This document shows positions 11,649 to 21,599 of a DNA stretch of 64,000 bases, piece by piece. Under the pieces are notes generated by a model that made no database searches, was not told where the DNA came from, and worked only from the letters and a program-made list of their open reading frames with translations. The translations under genes and the position numbers were made by a program. Numbering within the stretch: position 1 is the first letter of the stretch; every line of letters starts with the position of its first letter. The DNA is taken from NCBI RefSeq assembly GCF_016744155.1, contig NZ_JADGEW010000012.1:1-64000 (forward strand). The letters are read 5' to 3'. Origin of the DNA: Amphritea sp. (GTDB lineage: Bacteria > Pseudomonadota > Gammaproteobacteria > Pseudomonadales > Balneatricaceae).

Positions 11649-12123
11649 GCGTGGAGGAGGGTCTATTATTCTGGCGACTTTCTTACTGGGGTATATGCTC
11701 AGCCAGATACCTCTGCCTCAATTTGCGGAATGGTTTAGGCCGGAATGGGTGGCTATGATTCTGATCTACTGGGTAATGGCATTGCCGGAGCGAGTTGGGC
11801 TGGGGACTGCGGCGTTGGTTGGGCTTGGGCTAGATCTGATTAAAGGCAGTCCGATGGGCTTAAACGTAATTTCTCTGCTGATTATTGCCTATCTGACCCT
11901 GTTGCTATACAAGCGCTTGCGGATGTTTCCATTGGTACAGCAGGCGATTATGGTGATGATGCTTGTAGGCATCAATCAATTGATTTTCAACTGGGTACAC
12001 AACCTGATGGGCACCCGCAGTGATACCTTAATTTTCCTGCTACCCGCGTTGATAAGTGCAATCCTATGGCCCTGGTTGTTTGTCATCCTTAGAGGGTTGC
12101 GCAGAACATTCAGGGTTGCCTAA
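11638..12123 (+). CDS. mreD: Rod-shape-determining protein MreD
   Basis: 161 residues with several membrane helices (FLLGYMLSQIPLP, AMILIYWVMALPERVGL, LISLLIIAYLTLLLY-type segments). Works with MreC and RodA/PBP2. The GTG at 11638 is chosen because GGAG stands seven bases upstream; this start lies 11 bp inside mreC, consistent with translational coupling. An earlier in-frame start would add a charged segment that is only mreC sequence read in another frame. Confidence 0.92.
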   Translation: MSSKRGGGSIILATFLLGYMLSQIPLPQFAEWFRPEWVAMILIYWVMALPERVGLGTAALVGLGLDLIKGSPMGLNVISLLIIAYLTLLLYKRLRMFPLVQQAIMVMMLVGINQLIFNWVHNLMGTRSDTLIFLLPALISAILWPWLFVILRGLRRTFRVA

Positions 12124-12144
12124 TTTTGAGTGGGTGGTCTGCCA

Positions 12145-12783
12145 ATGATCGATTCTAATAATTCCAGTTTTGAACTACCTGAAGTTGAACAAAAGCAGCC
12201 TGTATTAATTCTCGCTTCTGCGTCTCCCCGTCGTCTGGAGCTTCTGCAGCAGATTGGTGTGCCTTGCATCGTAAATCCGGTGGATATTCCTGAAGTCCCT
12301 GGGTCTAATGAAGTTCCCAGTCAGTTTGTTGAGCGGTTAGCGCGGGAGAAAGCTCAAGCTGGGTTTCAGAAAGCGGGCGCTGACTCAGTGGTAATGGGGG
12401 CTGATACTGTAGTGGTTTCTAATGGCCGGATCATGGGTAAGCCTACCGGTAAAGACGATGCAATAGGTATGTTAACGCAGCTATCCGGTAATAAGCATCA
12501 GGTGATGACGGCTGTTGCAGTAGTGGATAGGGAACGAATCCTCAGTCAGGTAGTCACTACAGAAGTTAGTTTTCGTAACTTGAGTCGGTTGCAGTGCGAA
12601 CAGTACTGGGATAGCGGAGAGCCAAAAGATAAGGCCGGTGCTTATGGAATTCAGGGACTTGGAGCAGTGTTTGTTGTTAATATAAAAGGTAGTTACTCTG
12701 CGGTTGTCGGTTTGCCGTTGGCAGAAACTGCAGTGCTTCTTGAATCTTTTGGCATCGGTGTATGGCGGGATTTGAGTTTATAA
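12145..12783 (+). CDS. maf: Maf-like nucleotide pyrophosphatase (YhdE type)
   Basis: Hydrolyses non-canonical or dTTP/UTP-type nucleotides; implicated in house-cleaning and septum control. The Maf signature LASASPRRLELLQQIG is near residue 25. VMGADTVV and the GKP and KDKAGAYGIQG segments complete the active site. The ATG at 12145 has GGTGG seven bases upstream; a GTG at 12130 would add five residues. It lies 21 bp after mreD and before rng, the order usual in gammaproteobacteria. Confidence 0.94.
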   Translation: MIDSNNSSFELPEVEQKQPVLILASASPRRLELLQQIGVPCIVNPVDIPEVPGSNEVPSQFVERLAREKAQAGFQKAGADSVVMGADTVVVSNGRIMGKPTGKDDAIGMLTQLSGNKHQVMTAVAVVDRERILSQVVTTEVSFRNLSRLQCEQYWDSGEPKDKAGAYGIQGLGAVFVVNIKGSYSAVVGLPLAETAVLLESFGIGVWRDLSL

Positions 12784-12909
12784 TTCGCGTGACTGTAGTT
12801 TTTTAAGTTTTGTACAGATTTGGCTTTTGACCCGGTCAGCTATTCCAGCAGACTGCGGCGTATACAGATTACTGACGGGGCCCACAATCAGGTCACCTGG
12901 GAATGGAAT

Positions 12910-14394
12910 ATGAGTGAAGAGATTCTTATTAACTTTACCCCGATTGAGACACGGGTAGCGGTTATTGAAAATGGTATGCCGCAGGAAATCTATGTCGAGC
13001 GGGCTGAGCGGCGAGGGATTGTTGGTAATATTTATAAAGGAAAGGTGGTCAGGGTTCTTCCGGGGATGCAAGCTGCATTCGTTGATATAGGGCTTGAGCG
13101 AGCTGCATTTATTCATGTCGATGAACTGCAGCATCCTGAAGGAGATGAAAGTTCCGGTAATGGAAAGAGTAGCCTGACAATCAACCGTTTGTTGCGTGAA
13201 GGCCAGTCTTTGGTTGTTCAGGTCACTAAAGATCCGCTGGGGACTAAGGGCGCGCGTCTTACGACTAATATTTCTATTCCATCCCGTTATCTGGTGTATA
13301 TGCCAGGTAATGAGCATATTGGTATATCTCAGAGAATCGAAGATAACGATGAACGTGATCGCCTGCGGGCTATGGTTGAGGAAGTAGTTGCCAGCCTGGA
13401 AGATCTGAATACCAAAGTGGGTGGCTTTATACTCCGAACTGTCTCTGAAGGGGTGTGTGAAGCTGAGCTGAAGCAGGATATTTTGTTTCTTTGTCGGTTG
13501 TGGGATTCAATCAATCGAAAAATTGGTGAGTTCGGTGCTCCCTCCTGTATCTATGAAGACTTGCCTCTGAACATGCGAGCGTTGAGGGATATGGCCCACG
13601 CAGGGGTTGAACGTATCCGGGTCGATTCTAAAGAGACCTATCAGCGCTCACAACAGTTTGCTGAAGCGTTAGTGCCAGAGATTAGTAATATTCTGGAATA
13701 TTATCCTGGTGAACGACCGATATTTGACCTCTATAACATTGAGGAAGAGATTCAAAAAGCGCTGGGTCGTAAAGTTGAATTGAAGTCTGGTGGTTATTTA
13801 ATATTCGATCAGACCGAAGCGATGACCACGGTGGATATCAATACAGGTGGTTATGTTGGTCACCGAAATCTTGAAGAAACTATCTTTAAAACCAACCTCG
13901 AAGCGGCAACGGCGATCGGTCGGCAACTGAGGCTGCGCAACCTGGGCGGTATTATTATTATTGATTTCATCGATATGCTCGATGAAGATCATCAGCGGCA
14001 GGTGTTGCGTACACTTGAACGAGTGTTAGAAAAGGACCATGTGAAATGCAAGGTGACGGGTGTTTCTGAGTTAGGTTTAGTTGAAATGACTCGTAAGCGT
14101 ACCCGTGAAAGCCTGGAACATATTCTATGTGAACCTTGCAGTCACTGTCAGGGACGCGGTTCAGTTAAAACTCCTGAAACCGTATGCTACGAGATCTTTC
14201 GGGAAATTCTGCGGCAACACCGGGCTTATGATACGGATTCCTATTTGGTACTTGCTTCTGATCAGGTTGTGGCGATGTTACTTGATGAAGTCTCTGATCA
14301 TGTTGCAGAGTTGGAAGCCTTTATCGCTAAGACGGTTCGTTTCCAAGTGGAGCCGATGTATGGCCCTGAGCAATATGACGTGGTGCTGAAGTAA
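12910..14394 (+). CDS. rng: Ribonuclease G
   Basis: 494 residues against 489 in E. coli. An endoribonuclease that matures 16S rRNA 5' ends and takes part in mRNA decay. An S1 domain lies at about 35-130 (GNIYKGKVVRVLPGMQAAFV), and the DNase I-like catalytic domain has its metal site in TVDINTG and IIDFIDM. The zinc-link CEPCSHCQGRG follows. The start at 12910 gives the family N-terminus MSEEILINFTPIETRVAVIE; the longer frame from 12820 has no counterpart. yhdP begins two bases after the stop. Confidence 0.96.
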   Translation: MSEEILINFTPIETRVAVIENGMPQEIYVERAERRGIVGNIYKGKVVRVLPGMQAAFVDIGLERAAFIHVDELQHPEGDESSGNGKSSLTINRLLREGQSLVVQVTKDPLGTKGARLTTNISIPSRYLVYMPGNEHIGISQRIEDNDERDRLRAMVEEVVASLEDLNTKVGGFILRTVSEGVCEAELKQDILFLCRLWDSINRKIGEFGAPSCIYEDLPLNMRALRDMAHAGVERIRVDSKETYQRSQQFAEALVPEISNILEYYPGERPIFDLYNIEEEIQKALGRKVELKSGGYLIFDQTEAMTTVDINTGGYVGHRNLEETIFKTNLEAATAIGRQLRLRNLGGIIIIDFIDMLDEDHQRQVLRTLERVLEKDHVKCKVTGVSELGLVEMTRKRTRESLEHILCEPCSHCQGRGSVKTPETVCYEIFREILRQHRAYDTDSYLVLASDQVVAMLLDEVSDHVAELEAFIAKTVRFQVEPMYGPEQYDVVLK

Positions 14395-14396
14395 TT

Positions 14397-17300
14397 GTGT
14401 CCTCCATTGGAACGCTTTTAAGAGTACTGAACCGCTGGATTGGCTGGTTTCTGGTCTTTGCTATTCTATTGGTAGCGTTGCTAACGGTGGTTGTGCGACA
14501 GTTTTTGCCTGCTGTCTGGGATTACCGTGAAGATATTGAGCAGTACCTCAGTGGTCGCTTGCGAACTGAAGTTAGTATTGGTGATATTAACGCTAGCTGG
14601 GAAGGGCGTTTTCCAACGCTGTTGATTCAGGATGTGGTTATAGCTGACCACCGGTCGCAGAATATCGGTCGGGTTGAAGTGGGTCAGTTGGTACTGGGGC
14701 TGAATCCTGTATCGAGTCTTTTGAAGTGGCAGCCAATACTGAGTAAAGTTGAGCTCTGGTCTCTCCATACTGAAGCGAAGCTAGTCAGCTGGCCTAAGCC
14801 GCAAGGGCAAGATTCAACAGCAGCTTCTGAAAAAAAGCCACAGACATCAACAGCTGATCCGCTGGGTGCTTTGTGGTTACAGCCACATATCTTTTTCTAC
14901 GATACGCAGATTGATCTGACACTGCCTTCTGGAAAGCAGCTGCTGTTACAGAGCGACAGTATCAATCTTGAGAACAGTCAGCGGCAGCATCATTTTTCTG
15001 GTGAGCTGTTGATCACTCATGAGCAGCGCAAAGTTGCTGCGATAATGAAAATTGAGTCTGACAGTTATCAGTTCGATCCTAAAACAACTAACTTTGATTT
15101 TTACCTTAAGCTGGCTGGCGTTGATACATCGTTGCTTGATGCCGCGCGGGAGCTATTCCCTGTGCCGACAGGGCTTGAACAGCTAGAGCTGGGTGCTGAG
15201 GTTTGGGGGAATTGGTCAAAGGGGCGTTTGACGCGCATGTTTGGCAGCCTGGATACGGATAATCTGAAACTGGTCACCGGAAATGATCTTTTGCCTTCCC
15301 TTGAGGTACAGGACCTGTCTACTGAATTTATCCTGTTGCAGCCGGCGCGAAGAGAGTTTCAGTTACAGGTCAATGAGTTTTCTGCGCTAATAAACCAACA
15401 GCCGTTATCGGTACCGCAGTTAGTGGTAAATCGAAACCAAGGGCAGATTGCTTCTATCGCATTGACTGAGTTTGATCTTAAATCGATAACCGAATTTATA
15501 GGGCCTCAAGGTTGGGTGCCCGAAGCGTTAAAAAATGTGATAAATCAGGTGGCCCCAGTAGGGAAAGTGCGGAATTTTGCGCTGGAATGGCCGGATGTTT
15601 CGGGTGATGCAATAGCAGAGAAGCTAGCGAAAGAGCCGCAAGACTGGACTAACCTCAATTTTAAGGCTGATCTTCAGCAAGTAGGTTTTGCTGCTGTTTA
15701 TGGTGCTCCTGCAATGGCGGGTATCGATGGTTTGCTACAGCTAGAGTACGGGGCGTCGGGCCTGCAGGGGCGTATTGATCTTCAGAGCGATAACCTGGGT
15801 CTGCACTTCCCCGAAGTGTTTGATAACGGTTGGGAGTTTACTTCCGCAAGAGGGGTCACTCACTTCAGTTTGGCAGAGAATATTCTGCATCTTAGCAGTG
15901 AGCATGCTGAAGTAAAAAAACAGGGCATAAACGCCAATGGGCGTTGGAGTCTCTATCTGCCACTGGAACCCGAGATTCAGAGTGAGCTGACTTTGTTGAT
16001 TGGCGTAAAAGGATCTGATGGAAGTCTGGCACCGGAGCTTATTCCTGATCATCAGATCGATCCGGGTATTAAATCCTGGGTAGCGCAAGCGATTAAGCAT
16101 GGGCACATTAATCAGGGCGGCTTTATGCTTCATACCGGTACTCGGGGGATTCCTTCTCTTGAGCCGCCTACAGTGCAACTGTTCATGGATGTAGCGGATG
16201 CTACTGTTGACTATCAGTCTGGCTGGCCTGCAGTGAGCGGTGTTGATGCCTCGTTGTTGTTGCGTGATCAGGGATTTTCGATAAATGTGAGCGACGGACG
16301 AATCTATAATAGTGAGATCGGGCATGGCTGGGTCTATCTGCCACCGGGTTCGCACAACCTAAGTTTACTTGCTGATTTATCAGGAGACAGTGCAGATATC
16401 GGTAGGACTTTGGTAGAGAGTCCGCTGATAGGCAACAGCAAAGAGTTGGCAGGCTGGCAGCTCACCGGGCTGTCTGACACTAAGCTGAAATTACTGATTC
16501 CATTGAATGGCGGGGAGCCTGGTATTGATGTCAGTAGCCGCTTTTCAGATCTGAAACTAAAGTCAGAAAAGCGTAAGCTGAGTTTTGATAAACTGTCGGG
16601 CCTGATTGGTTATCGTAATGACAGGGGCTTATATTCTGAGCCACTTACCGGAATGTTTTTTGGTCATCCCTTGAGTGCTGAAATTAAAACCAACGGCAGC
16701 GGCAAGGCTGAAATTATTCGTACCCGGCTTAAATCTGGAATTAAAATCAAACAATTGCGCGAGTGGAGTGGCTTAGATCTGTTAGCGCTGGCGGAAGGGG
16801 ACCAGACTTTTGACGCTGAACTGGATATTTGTATCCGTTCTGATTGTTCCGGGTTAACGGTTCGCTCCGATCTTAAGAAAACCTATCTGAATCTGATTGC
16901 TCCCTTTAGCAAAGCGGCAGGTGAAGTGGTGCCTCTGTTGTTGCGTACTGACTTTGAATCACCGCAGACATTTAATCTTAAGCTTGGAAAGCAGCTAAGC
17001 GCTTGGTTGCAACTGGAGAACAATCAACTCAGTAAAGGGCATCTCGTCTTAGGCGGTGCAGATGCCAGACCGACTAATTTTTCCGGGCTGGTGGTGGATG
17101 GAAAGTTGCAGCAGCTGGATTACGATCAACTGCGGAATATGTTGCAGGGGATGCAAATTATCGGGGGAGAGGCTGATAGAGCCAATACTCCAGAGATTGT
17201 TCCAGTACAGCTGAATGTTGATATAGCGAAGCTGAGTTATTCAGAGCTTCAGATGAGCCAGGTCAAGGTCCGACTTGAACGAGAAGGTAGTGGTTGGGCT

Positions 17301-18380
17301 GTAGGGCTAACTGGTGAGGAAATTAAAGTACTGGTTAGTATTCCTGACGACGATGCCATCGCGTCTAATCTATTGTTTGATCATTTGAATCTCGATGCTA
17401 TGTTGCCATCCGATAGCATTGTAAAATCGCTTCCGTTGCCGTTAGAGACGGGCGCTCCGCCGATGATTGATGAAGCGACCGAAGGGGTTGTGGAAGTGGC
17501 TCGGCGTGTTGATTCTCCGCAACCGGGTTCAATTCCTGATCTGGATATTGATGTTAGAGATCTCACCATTAAAGGGAAAAACTGGGGTCAGTGGAATTTC
17601 AATGTTCGTACCCGTGAGGGGCAGACCCATATCGAGAATGTTGTCGGTCAACTACCTGAGTTTAATGCCAAAGGAAATATTATTTGGCGCCCCGGCGTGC
17701 CAAGTCTTAGTGAACTGAATTTGGTTATTGCAGCGAAAAATTTAGGTAAGAGCCTGGAAAGTGCTGGCTATGAAAAGGTATTGGAAACGAAAAAGTTCGG
17801 GGCTAATTTGCAACTTAACTGGCCTGGAGCGCCCTGGGAATATGAGTTGGCTAATGTCGATGGAGCTGCGAAGTTTAATGCCCGCGAGGGTCGGCTGATA
17901 GAATCCGGAGGGGCTGCTGGTTTTTTACGGGTGTTCGGTATTTTGAATATGAATGCATTGGGGCGACGGCTTAAGCTGGATTTTGCAGATCTGTTTGCTA
18001 AAGGTGTCAGCTTTGATCGGATGGAGGGCGATTATCTCATTAAAAAGGGTGTCGCTACCTCTACGGCTAAGTCGCCCTTTGTTATGCGTGGACCGTCGCT
18101 GGATATGGCGATGAGCGGTGATATTGATCTGGTTAAAGAGACGGTGGATCAGCAGATGGCAGTTACCCTGCCCGTGACGGATAACCTTCCCTTTGCGGCG
18201 GTATTGCTTGGCTCGCCGCAGATTGCTGGCTTAGCCTTTCTTCTGGATAAGCTGGTGGGTGACAAAGTTAAGAAGAAGTTTGCGACTGTGACTTATACTA
18301 TGCAAGGTGACTGGAGCGACCCTAAGGTTGAGTTGCTCCAGCAGAACACGAAAGTAAATCCTGAAACGAAATCTAATTAA
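14397..18380 (+). CDS. yhdP: AsmA-like bridge protein YhdP
   Basis: A 1327-residue inner-membrane-anchored protein with one N-terminal helix (about 15-38). A very long periplasmic DUF3971 / AsmA-type beta-groove and a C-terminal AsmA-2 region (LDMAMSGDIDLVKETVDQ) follow. Proteins of this family carry phospholipids between the membranes. It starts with GTG two bases after rng, so it is part of the same transcript. In many relatives tldD follows; here it does not, and the next gene is darP on the other strand 37 bp away. Confidence 0.93.
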   Translation: MSSIGTLLRVLNRWIGWFLVFAILLVALLTVVVRQFLPAVWDYREDIEQYLSGRLRTEVSIGDINASWEGRFPTLLIQDVVIADHRSQNIGRVEVGQLVLGLNPVSSLLKWQPILSKVELWSLHTEAKLVSWPKPQGQDSTAASEKKPQTSTADPLGALWLQPHIFFYDTQIDLTLPSGKQLLLQSDSINLENSQRQHHFSGELLITHEQRKVAAIMKIESDSYQFDPKTTNFDFYLKLAGVDTSLLDAARELFPVPTGLEQLELGAEVWGNWSKGRLTRMFGSLDTDNLKLVTGNDLLPSLEVQDLSTEFILLQPARREFQLQVNEFSALINQQPLSVPQLVVNRNQGQIASIALTEFDLKSITEFIGPQGWVPEALKNVINQVAPVGKVRNFALEWPDVSGDAIAEKLAKEPQDWTNLNFKADLQQVGFAAVYGAPAMAGIDGLLQLEYGASGLQGRIDLQSDNLGLHFPEVFDNGWEFTSARGVTHFSLAENILHLSSEHAEVKKQGINANGRWSLYLPLEPEIQSELTLLIGVKGSDGSLAPELIPDHQIDPGIKSWVAQAIKHGHINQGGFMLHTGTRGIPSLEPPTVQLFMDVADATVDYQSGWPAVSGVDASLLLRDQGFSINVSDGRIYNSEIGHGWVYLPPGSHNLSLLADLSGDSADIGRTLVESPLIGNSKELAGWQLTGLSDTKLKLLIPLNGGEPGIDVSSRFSDLKLKSEKRKLSFDKLSGLIGYRNDRGLYSEPLTGMFFGHPLSAEIKTNGSGKAEIIRTRLKSGIKIKQLREWSGLDLLALAEGDQTFDAELDICIRSDCSGLTVRSDLKKTYLNLIAPFSKAAGEVVPLLLRTDFESPQTFNLKLGKQLSAWLQLENNQLSKGHLVLGGADARPTNFSGLVVDGKLQQLDYDQLRNMLQGMQIIGGEADRANTPEIVPVQLNVDIAKLSYSELQMSQVKVRLEREGSGWAVGLTGEEIKVLVSIPDDDAIASNLLFDHLNLDAMLPSDSIVKSLPLPLETGAPPMIDEATEGVVEVARRVDSPQPGSIPDLDIDVRDLTIKGKNWGQWNFNVRTREGQTHIENVVGQLPEFNAKGNIIWRPGVPSLSELNLVIAAKNLGKSLESAGYEKVLETKKFGANLQLNWPGAPWEYELANVDGAAKFNAREGRLIESGGAAGFLRVFGILNMNALGRRLKLDFADLFAKGVSFDRMEGDYLIKKGVATSTAKSPFVMRGPSLDMAMSGDIDLVKETVDQQMAVTLPVTDNLPFAAVLLGSPQIAGLAFLLDKLVGDKVKKKFATVTYTMQGDWSDPKVELLQQNTKVNPETKSN

Positions 18381-18417
18381 GTTACAGTAAGCCCGACTAC
18401 TTAATGGATTGTGTTTT

Positions 18418-18951
18418 CTACAACCGGTCTTCCGCGCGGGCGCGAAGGTACTTGAACAGCTTTCTTGATGCGGCCGGCGGCTTATCAAGACTGGCTTCTT
18501 TTTTTGCGTTTCTAAGTAGCTGACGCAGGTGTTGGATATCGGCACCCGGATCGTCATCCAGATAAGCCTGAAGATCGCTATTGTCACCCAGAATCAGACG
18601 GTCTCGCCAGCGCTCCAGTTTATGGAATATCTGCATGTGGGCTTGTTTGCCAGCCTCAAAACGTTCTATTGCTGCTTGAATAGCATCAGCATCTTCCGCT
18701 TGCATTAACCGGCCAATGTACTGCATCTGTCGTCTGGTTGCTTCAGAGCGAGGCTTAAGGCGTTGAGCTTCTTCTACAGCCTGGCGGAGCATGTCGCCCA
18801 AAGGTACTTTAGCCAGCTGTTCTTTGTTCAGCTCTGGCAGTCTGGCACCCAGGGCTTGTAGCTTGTCCATATCCCGCTTACGCTGGCTTTTTGACACAAA
18901 GTCTTCATCGAATTCGTTGTCGTCGGGTTGGAAATTGTCATTCTGACTCAT
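18418..18951 (-). CDS. darP: Dual-action ribosomal maturation protein DarP (YjgA)
   Basis: 177 residues, a DUF615 protein. DarP binds late 50S precursors and helps peptidyl-transferase centre maturation. Typical features are the acidic N-terminus, KSQRKRDMDKLQALG near 22-36, RRQMQYIGRLM near 74, and a C-terminal helical region with LRQLLRNA. In E. coli and pseudomonads it sits next to pmbA (tldE); no pmbA is seen here. mgtE lies 27 bp upstream in the same direction. Confidence 0.93.
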   Translation of the reverse strand: MSQNDNFQPDDNEFDEDFVSKSQRKRDMDKLQALGARLPELNKEQLAKVPLGDMLRQAVEEAQRLKPRSEATRRQMQYIGRLMQAEDADAIQAAIERFEAGKQAHMQIFHKLERWRDRLILGDNSDLQAYLDDDPGADIQHLRQLLRNAKKEASLDKPPAASRKLFKYLRARAEDRL

Positions 18952-18978
18952 ATAGATCTCTTTTGTAGTCTGGAAACG

Positions 18979-20328
18979 CTAGCTATAGAAAAAGGTAGCC
19001 AGACCAAGGAACGCAAAAAAACCAACTACATCAGTAATTGTAGTCAATAAAACACTGCCAGCCAGCGCGGGGTCTATGCCCCAGGATTTAAGGATGATTG
19101 GCAGTAAAGTACCCGCAAGCGCAGCGGCAAACAGGTTGATAATAATAGCACAGGCGATGATGATGCCGAGGGTTATATCCTGAAACCAGAGTGTCGAAAT
19201 TACCGCGATCACCAGAGCCCAGAGTATTCCGTTGAGTGACCCGACTATTATCTCACGGTTAAGCAGCCAGCCAGCATTGGAACGCTCAACATGGCCCAGT
19301 GCCTGACCGCGAATCATCAATGTTAACACTTGGCTGCCAGCAATGCCGCCCATACTGGCAACAATTGGCATCAGTACTGCTAAAGCGACTACTTTACCAA
19401 TGGTTTCTTCAAAAATGCCGATGACAGCGGAAGCGAGGAAGGCTGTAATCAGGTTGATGCCCAGCCAAACAGCTCTACGACGGGTGGTTTTCATTATCGG
19501 AGCGAAGGTGTCTTCATCCTCATCCAGACCTGCCATGCTCATCAGTGAGTGATCGGCATCTTCCCGAATTACATCTACTACGTCATCAATGGTAATACGT
19601 CCGAGTAGTTGGTTTTTTTCATCGACTACGGGGGCTGATACCAGATCTTCCTGCTCGAACAATAGGGCAACTTTGGTATCTTCCATCGTTGCAGCGATTG
19701 GCGGTTTGTCTGTTACCATCATCTCCCGGACAGTGCTGCTAGGATCGCTTACGAGCATACGGGTCAAGGGGAGGCTGCCGATATAGCTACCCTTTCGGCT
19801 GACAACAAAAAGGCTGTCGGTCATTTCAGGCAGTTCATCGTGCCGACGAAGGTATCGCAGCGCTGCTTCAACGGTGATATCCGGACGAATGGTGATAGTG
19901 TCCGTATTCATCAGACCACCGGCAGTGTCTTCTGGATAGGAGAGTACTTTCTCAACCCGTTCCCGGTTTTGGTGATCCATTGAGCGCAGCAGTTCGTGCA
20001 TCACCGTTTCTGGTAACTGCTGCATCATATCTGCAAGGTCGTCTGTTTCGAGCGCTTCGGAGATCGCCAGCACCTCTGCGGTCTCCATTTGGCTGAGTAT
20101 CTCAGCCTGTACATCATCACCCAGATCTTGAAGTACTTCCGCCTCAATATCTTTATGAATCATGCTCCAGAGCAGCTTTCGCTCCTTAGGCGGTGACTTT
20201 TCAATCAGGTGAGCGACTTCTGAGGGGCGAAGCGTTTTATTCAGGGTATAACGGATCTGTCTGAAAGCGCCCTCTTCGAGAGCTGTATTCAGCTTATCTA
20301 GTTCGCTCTCGGTTGTGTTGGCGTTCAT
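18979..20328 (-). CDS. mgtE: Magnesium transporter MgtE
   Basis: 449 residues. A Mg2+-gated Mg2+ channel. The order is: N-terminal superhelical domain (about 1-125), two CBS domains (about 130-255, TITIRPDITVEAALRYLR and IAATMEDTKVALLFE), the connecting plug helix, and five C-terminal membrane helices (from about 280, with VLMPIVASMGGIAGSQVL as the pore signature). No Mg2+ riboswitch of the M-box kind is visible in the 122 bp upstream. That gap holds the inverted repeat TACCGGT/ACCGGTA at 20369-20394. Confidence 0.95.
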   Translation of the reverse strand: MNANTTESELDKLNTALEEGAFRQIRYTLNKTLRPSEVAHLIEKSPPKERKLLWSMIHKDIEAEVLQDLGDDVQAEILSQMETAEVLAISEALETDDLADMMQQLPETVMHELLRSMDHQNRERVEKVLSYPEDTAGGLMNTDTITIRPDITVEAALRYLRRHDELPEMTDSLFVVSRKGSYIGSLPLTRMLVSDPSSTVREMMVTDKPPIAATMEDTKVALLFEQEDLVSAPVVDEKNQLLGRITIDDVVDVIREDADHSLMSMAGLDEDEDTFAPIMKTTRRRAVWLGINLITAFLASAVIGIFEETIGKVVALAVLMPIVASMGGIAGSQVLTLMIRGQALGHVERSNAGWLLNREIIVGSLNGILWALVIAVISTLWFQDITLGIIIACAIIINLFAAALAGTLLPIILKSWGIDPALAGSVLLTTITDVVGFFAFLGLATFFYS

Positions 20329-20450
20329 GGCCGGACCCCGGTCAGACAGATGACAGACATGTGTAGTATACCGGTTTGTTAAATTTCACCGGTAATTACT
20401 TTCTGTGGGGCATTATAGCGGATTGTTTTTAAAGGAATAAGACGTGCTGG

Positions 20451-20720
20451 CTATTCTTCTTCATCAAAGCGGTTATTTATCAGTAGTTCGATAGCATTAA
20501 GTGCTTGTTGCTCATCGTCGCCAGTGGCAGAAATAGTAAGTTCTGTGCCTTTACTTGCTGCAAGCATCATCACCGACATAATACTTTTGCCATCCACTTG
20601 TCGGCCATCTTTGGTGAGCTGAATGTCGGATGAAAAGGAACTAGTCACATTAATTAGCTTGGCTGCAGCTCGGGCGTGCAGGCCTAACTTGTTAATAATA
20701 GTGATCTGTTTTTCAAACAT
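20451..20720 (-). CDS. ptsO: Phosphocarrier protein NPr (nitrogen PTS HPr)
   Basis: 89 residues with the HPr fold. The phosphorylated histidine is in KLGLHARAAAKL (His16), and the conserved central Ser is in DGKSIMSVMMLAA. It passes phosphate from EI-Ntr to PtsN, a regulatory chain that controls potassium and nitrogen responses rather than sugar import. Being last in the rpoN-hpf-ptsN-rapZ block supports NPr rather than sugar-PTS HPr. Confidence 0.94.
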   Translation of the reverse strand: MFEKQITIINKLGLHARAAAKLINVTSSFSSDIQLTKDGRQVDGKSIMSVMMLAASKGTELTISATGDDEQQALNAIELLINNRFDEEE

Positions 20721-20736
20721 ATGTTAATACCCCTAA

Positions 20737-21594
20737 TCAGTTCAGTTCACGGTGACGTATCTGGACATTATCCATAGTTGTCTGAAAATGGCTAGCCAGG
20801 CGTTCGCTGATGAATACGGAGCGGTGCTGGCCACCGGTACAGCCGATGCCTACGGTGATATAGCTGCGATTATTTTGTTCGAAACGAGGTAGCCACTTTT
20901 CCAGATAGCAGGTGATGTCCTCTAGCATTTCTCTGACATCGGGCTGCTGTTCCAGGAAGTTAATGACGCCTTCCTCCTGCCCGGTTAACCCCCGGAGTTC
21001 GGGTAACCAGTATGGGTTTGGTAAACAGCGGACGTCAAAAGTGAAGTCGACATCCAAAGGTACTCCATGTTTGTAGCCGAAGGACTCAAATTGCAGAGAG
21101 AGCTCTTGCTCTTGGCGCTTTGCGACTCTTAGTTTGATGCTGTCCCGCAATTCATAGAGTGATAGGCGGGTAGTATCAATACGTATGGTCGCGAGATCGG
21201 CAACCGGTGTCAGGAGTACTTTTTCGTAGTTAATTGCTTCCTGAAGTCCCTGATTGTCATCCGATAGCGGGTGCTTTCTGCGGGTGGCGCTGTAGCGCTG
21301 AAGCAGGATAGTTTCTGAGCTGTCGAGATAGAGCACTTCACAATCGAGTCGGTCGGTTTCTCGCAGCTGAGTATATATCTCAGGAAATAGTTTGAGGTTG
21401 CTGTGCTGGTTGCGTGCATCAATGCTGACAGCTAACTGATCGGGGTGATCAGGGTCGCTAAGGATCTGTTTAACAAGTCCCGGCAGCAGAGGTGCTGGCA
21501 GGTTATCAATACAGTAAAATCCAACATCCTCAAGGGCCTGCAAGGCGGTGGATTTTCCGGAGCCAGAACGGCCACTGATGATAATTAGCTTCAT
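20737..21594 (-). CDS. rapZ: RNase adapter protein RapZ
   Basis: 285 residues. A GlmZ-binding adaptor that controls glucosamine-6-phosphate synthase expression and binds nucleotides. The Walker A motif GRSGSGKST is at 8-16. The C-terminal domain carries TVGIGCTGGQHRSV. It lies 5 bp downstream of ptsN and 16 bp upstream of ptsO, in the conserved order. Confidence 0.96.
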   Translation of the reverse strand: MKLIIISGRSGSGKSTALQALEDVGFYCIDNLPAPLLPGLVKQILSDPDHPDQLAVSIDARNQHSNLKLFPEIYTQLRETDRLDCEVLYLDSSETILLQRYSATRRKHPLSDDNQGLQEAINYEKVLLTPVADLATIRIDTTRLSLYELRDSIKLRVAKRQEQELSLQFESFGYKHGVPLDVDFTFDVRCLPNPYWLPELRGLTGQEEGVINFLEQQPDVREMLEDITCYLEKWLPRFEQNNRSYITVGIGCTGGQHRSVFISERLASHFQTTMDNVQIRHRELN

Positions 21595-21599
21595 TGGCG

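Noticed and set aside
20329-20450. M-box magnesium riboswitch before mgtE
   Set aside because: The gap is 122 bp and lacks the conserved M-box elements; only one simple inverted repeat is seen.
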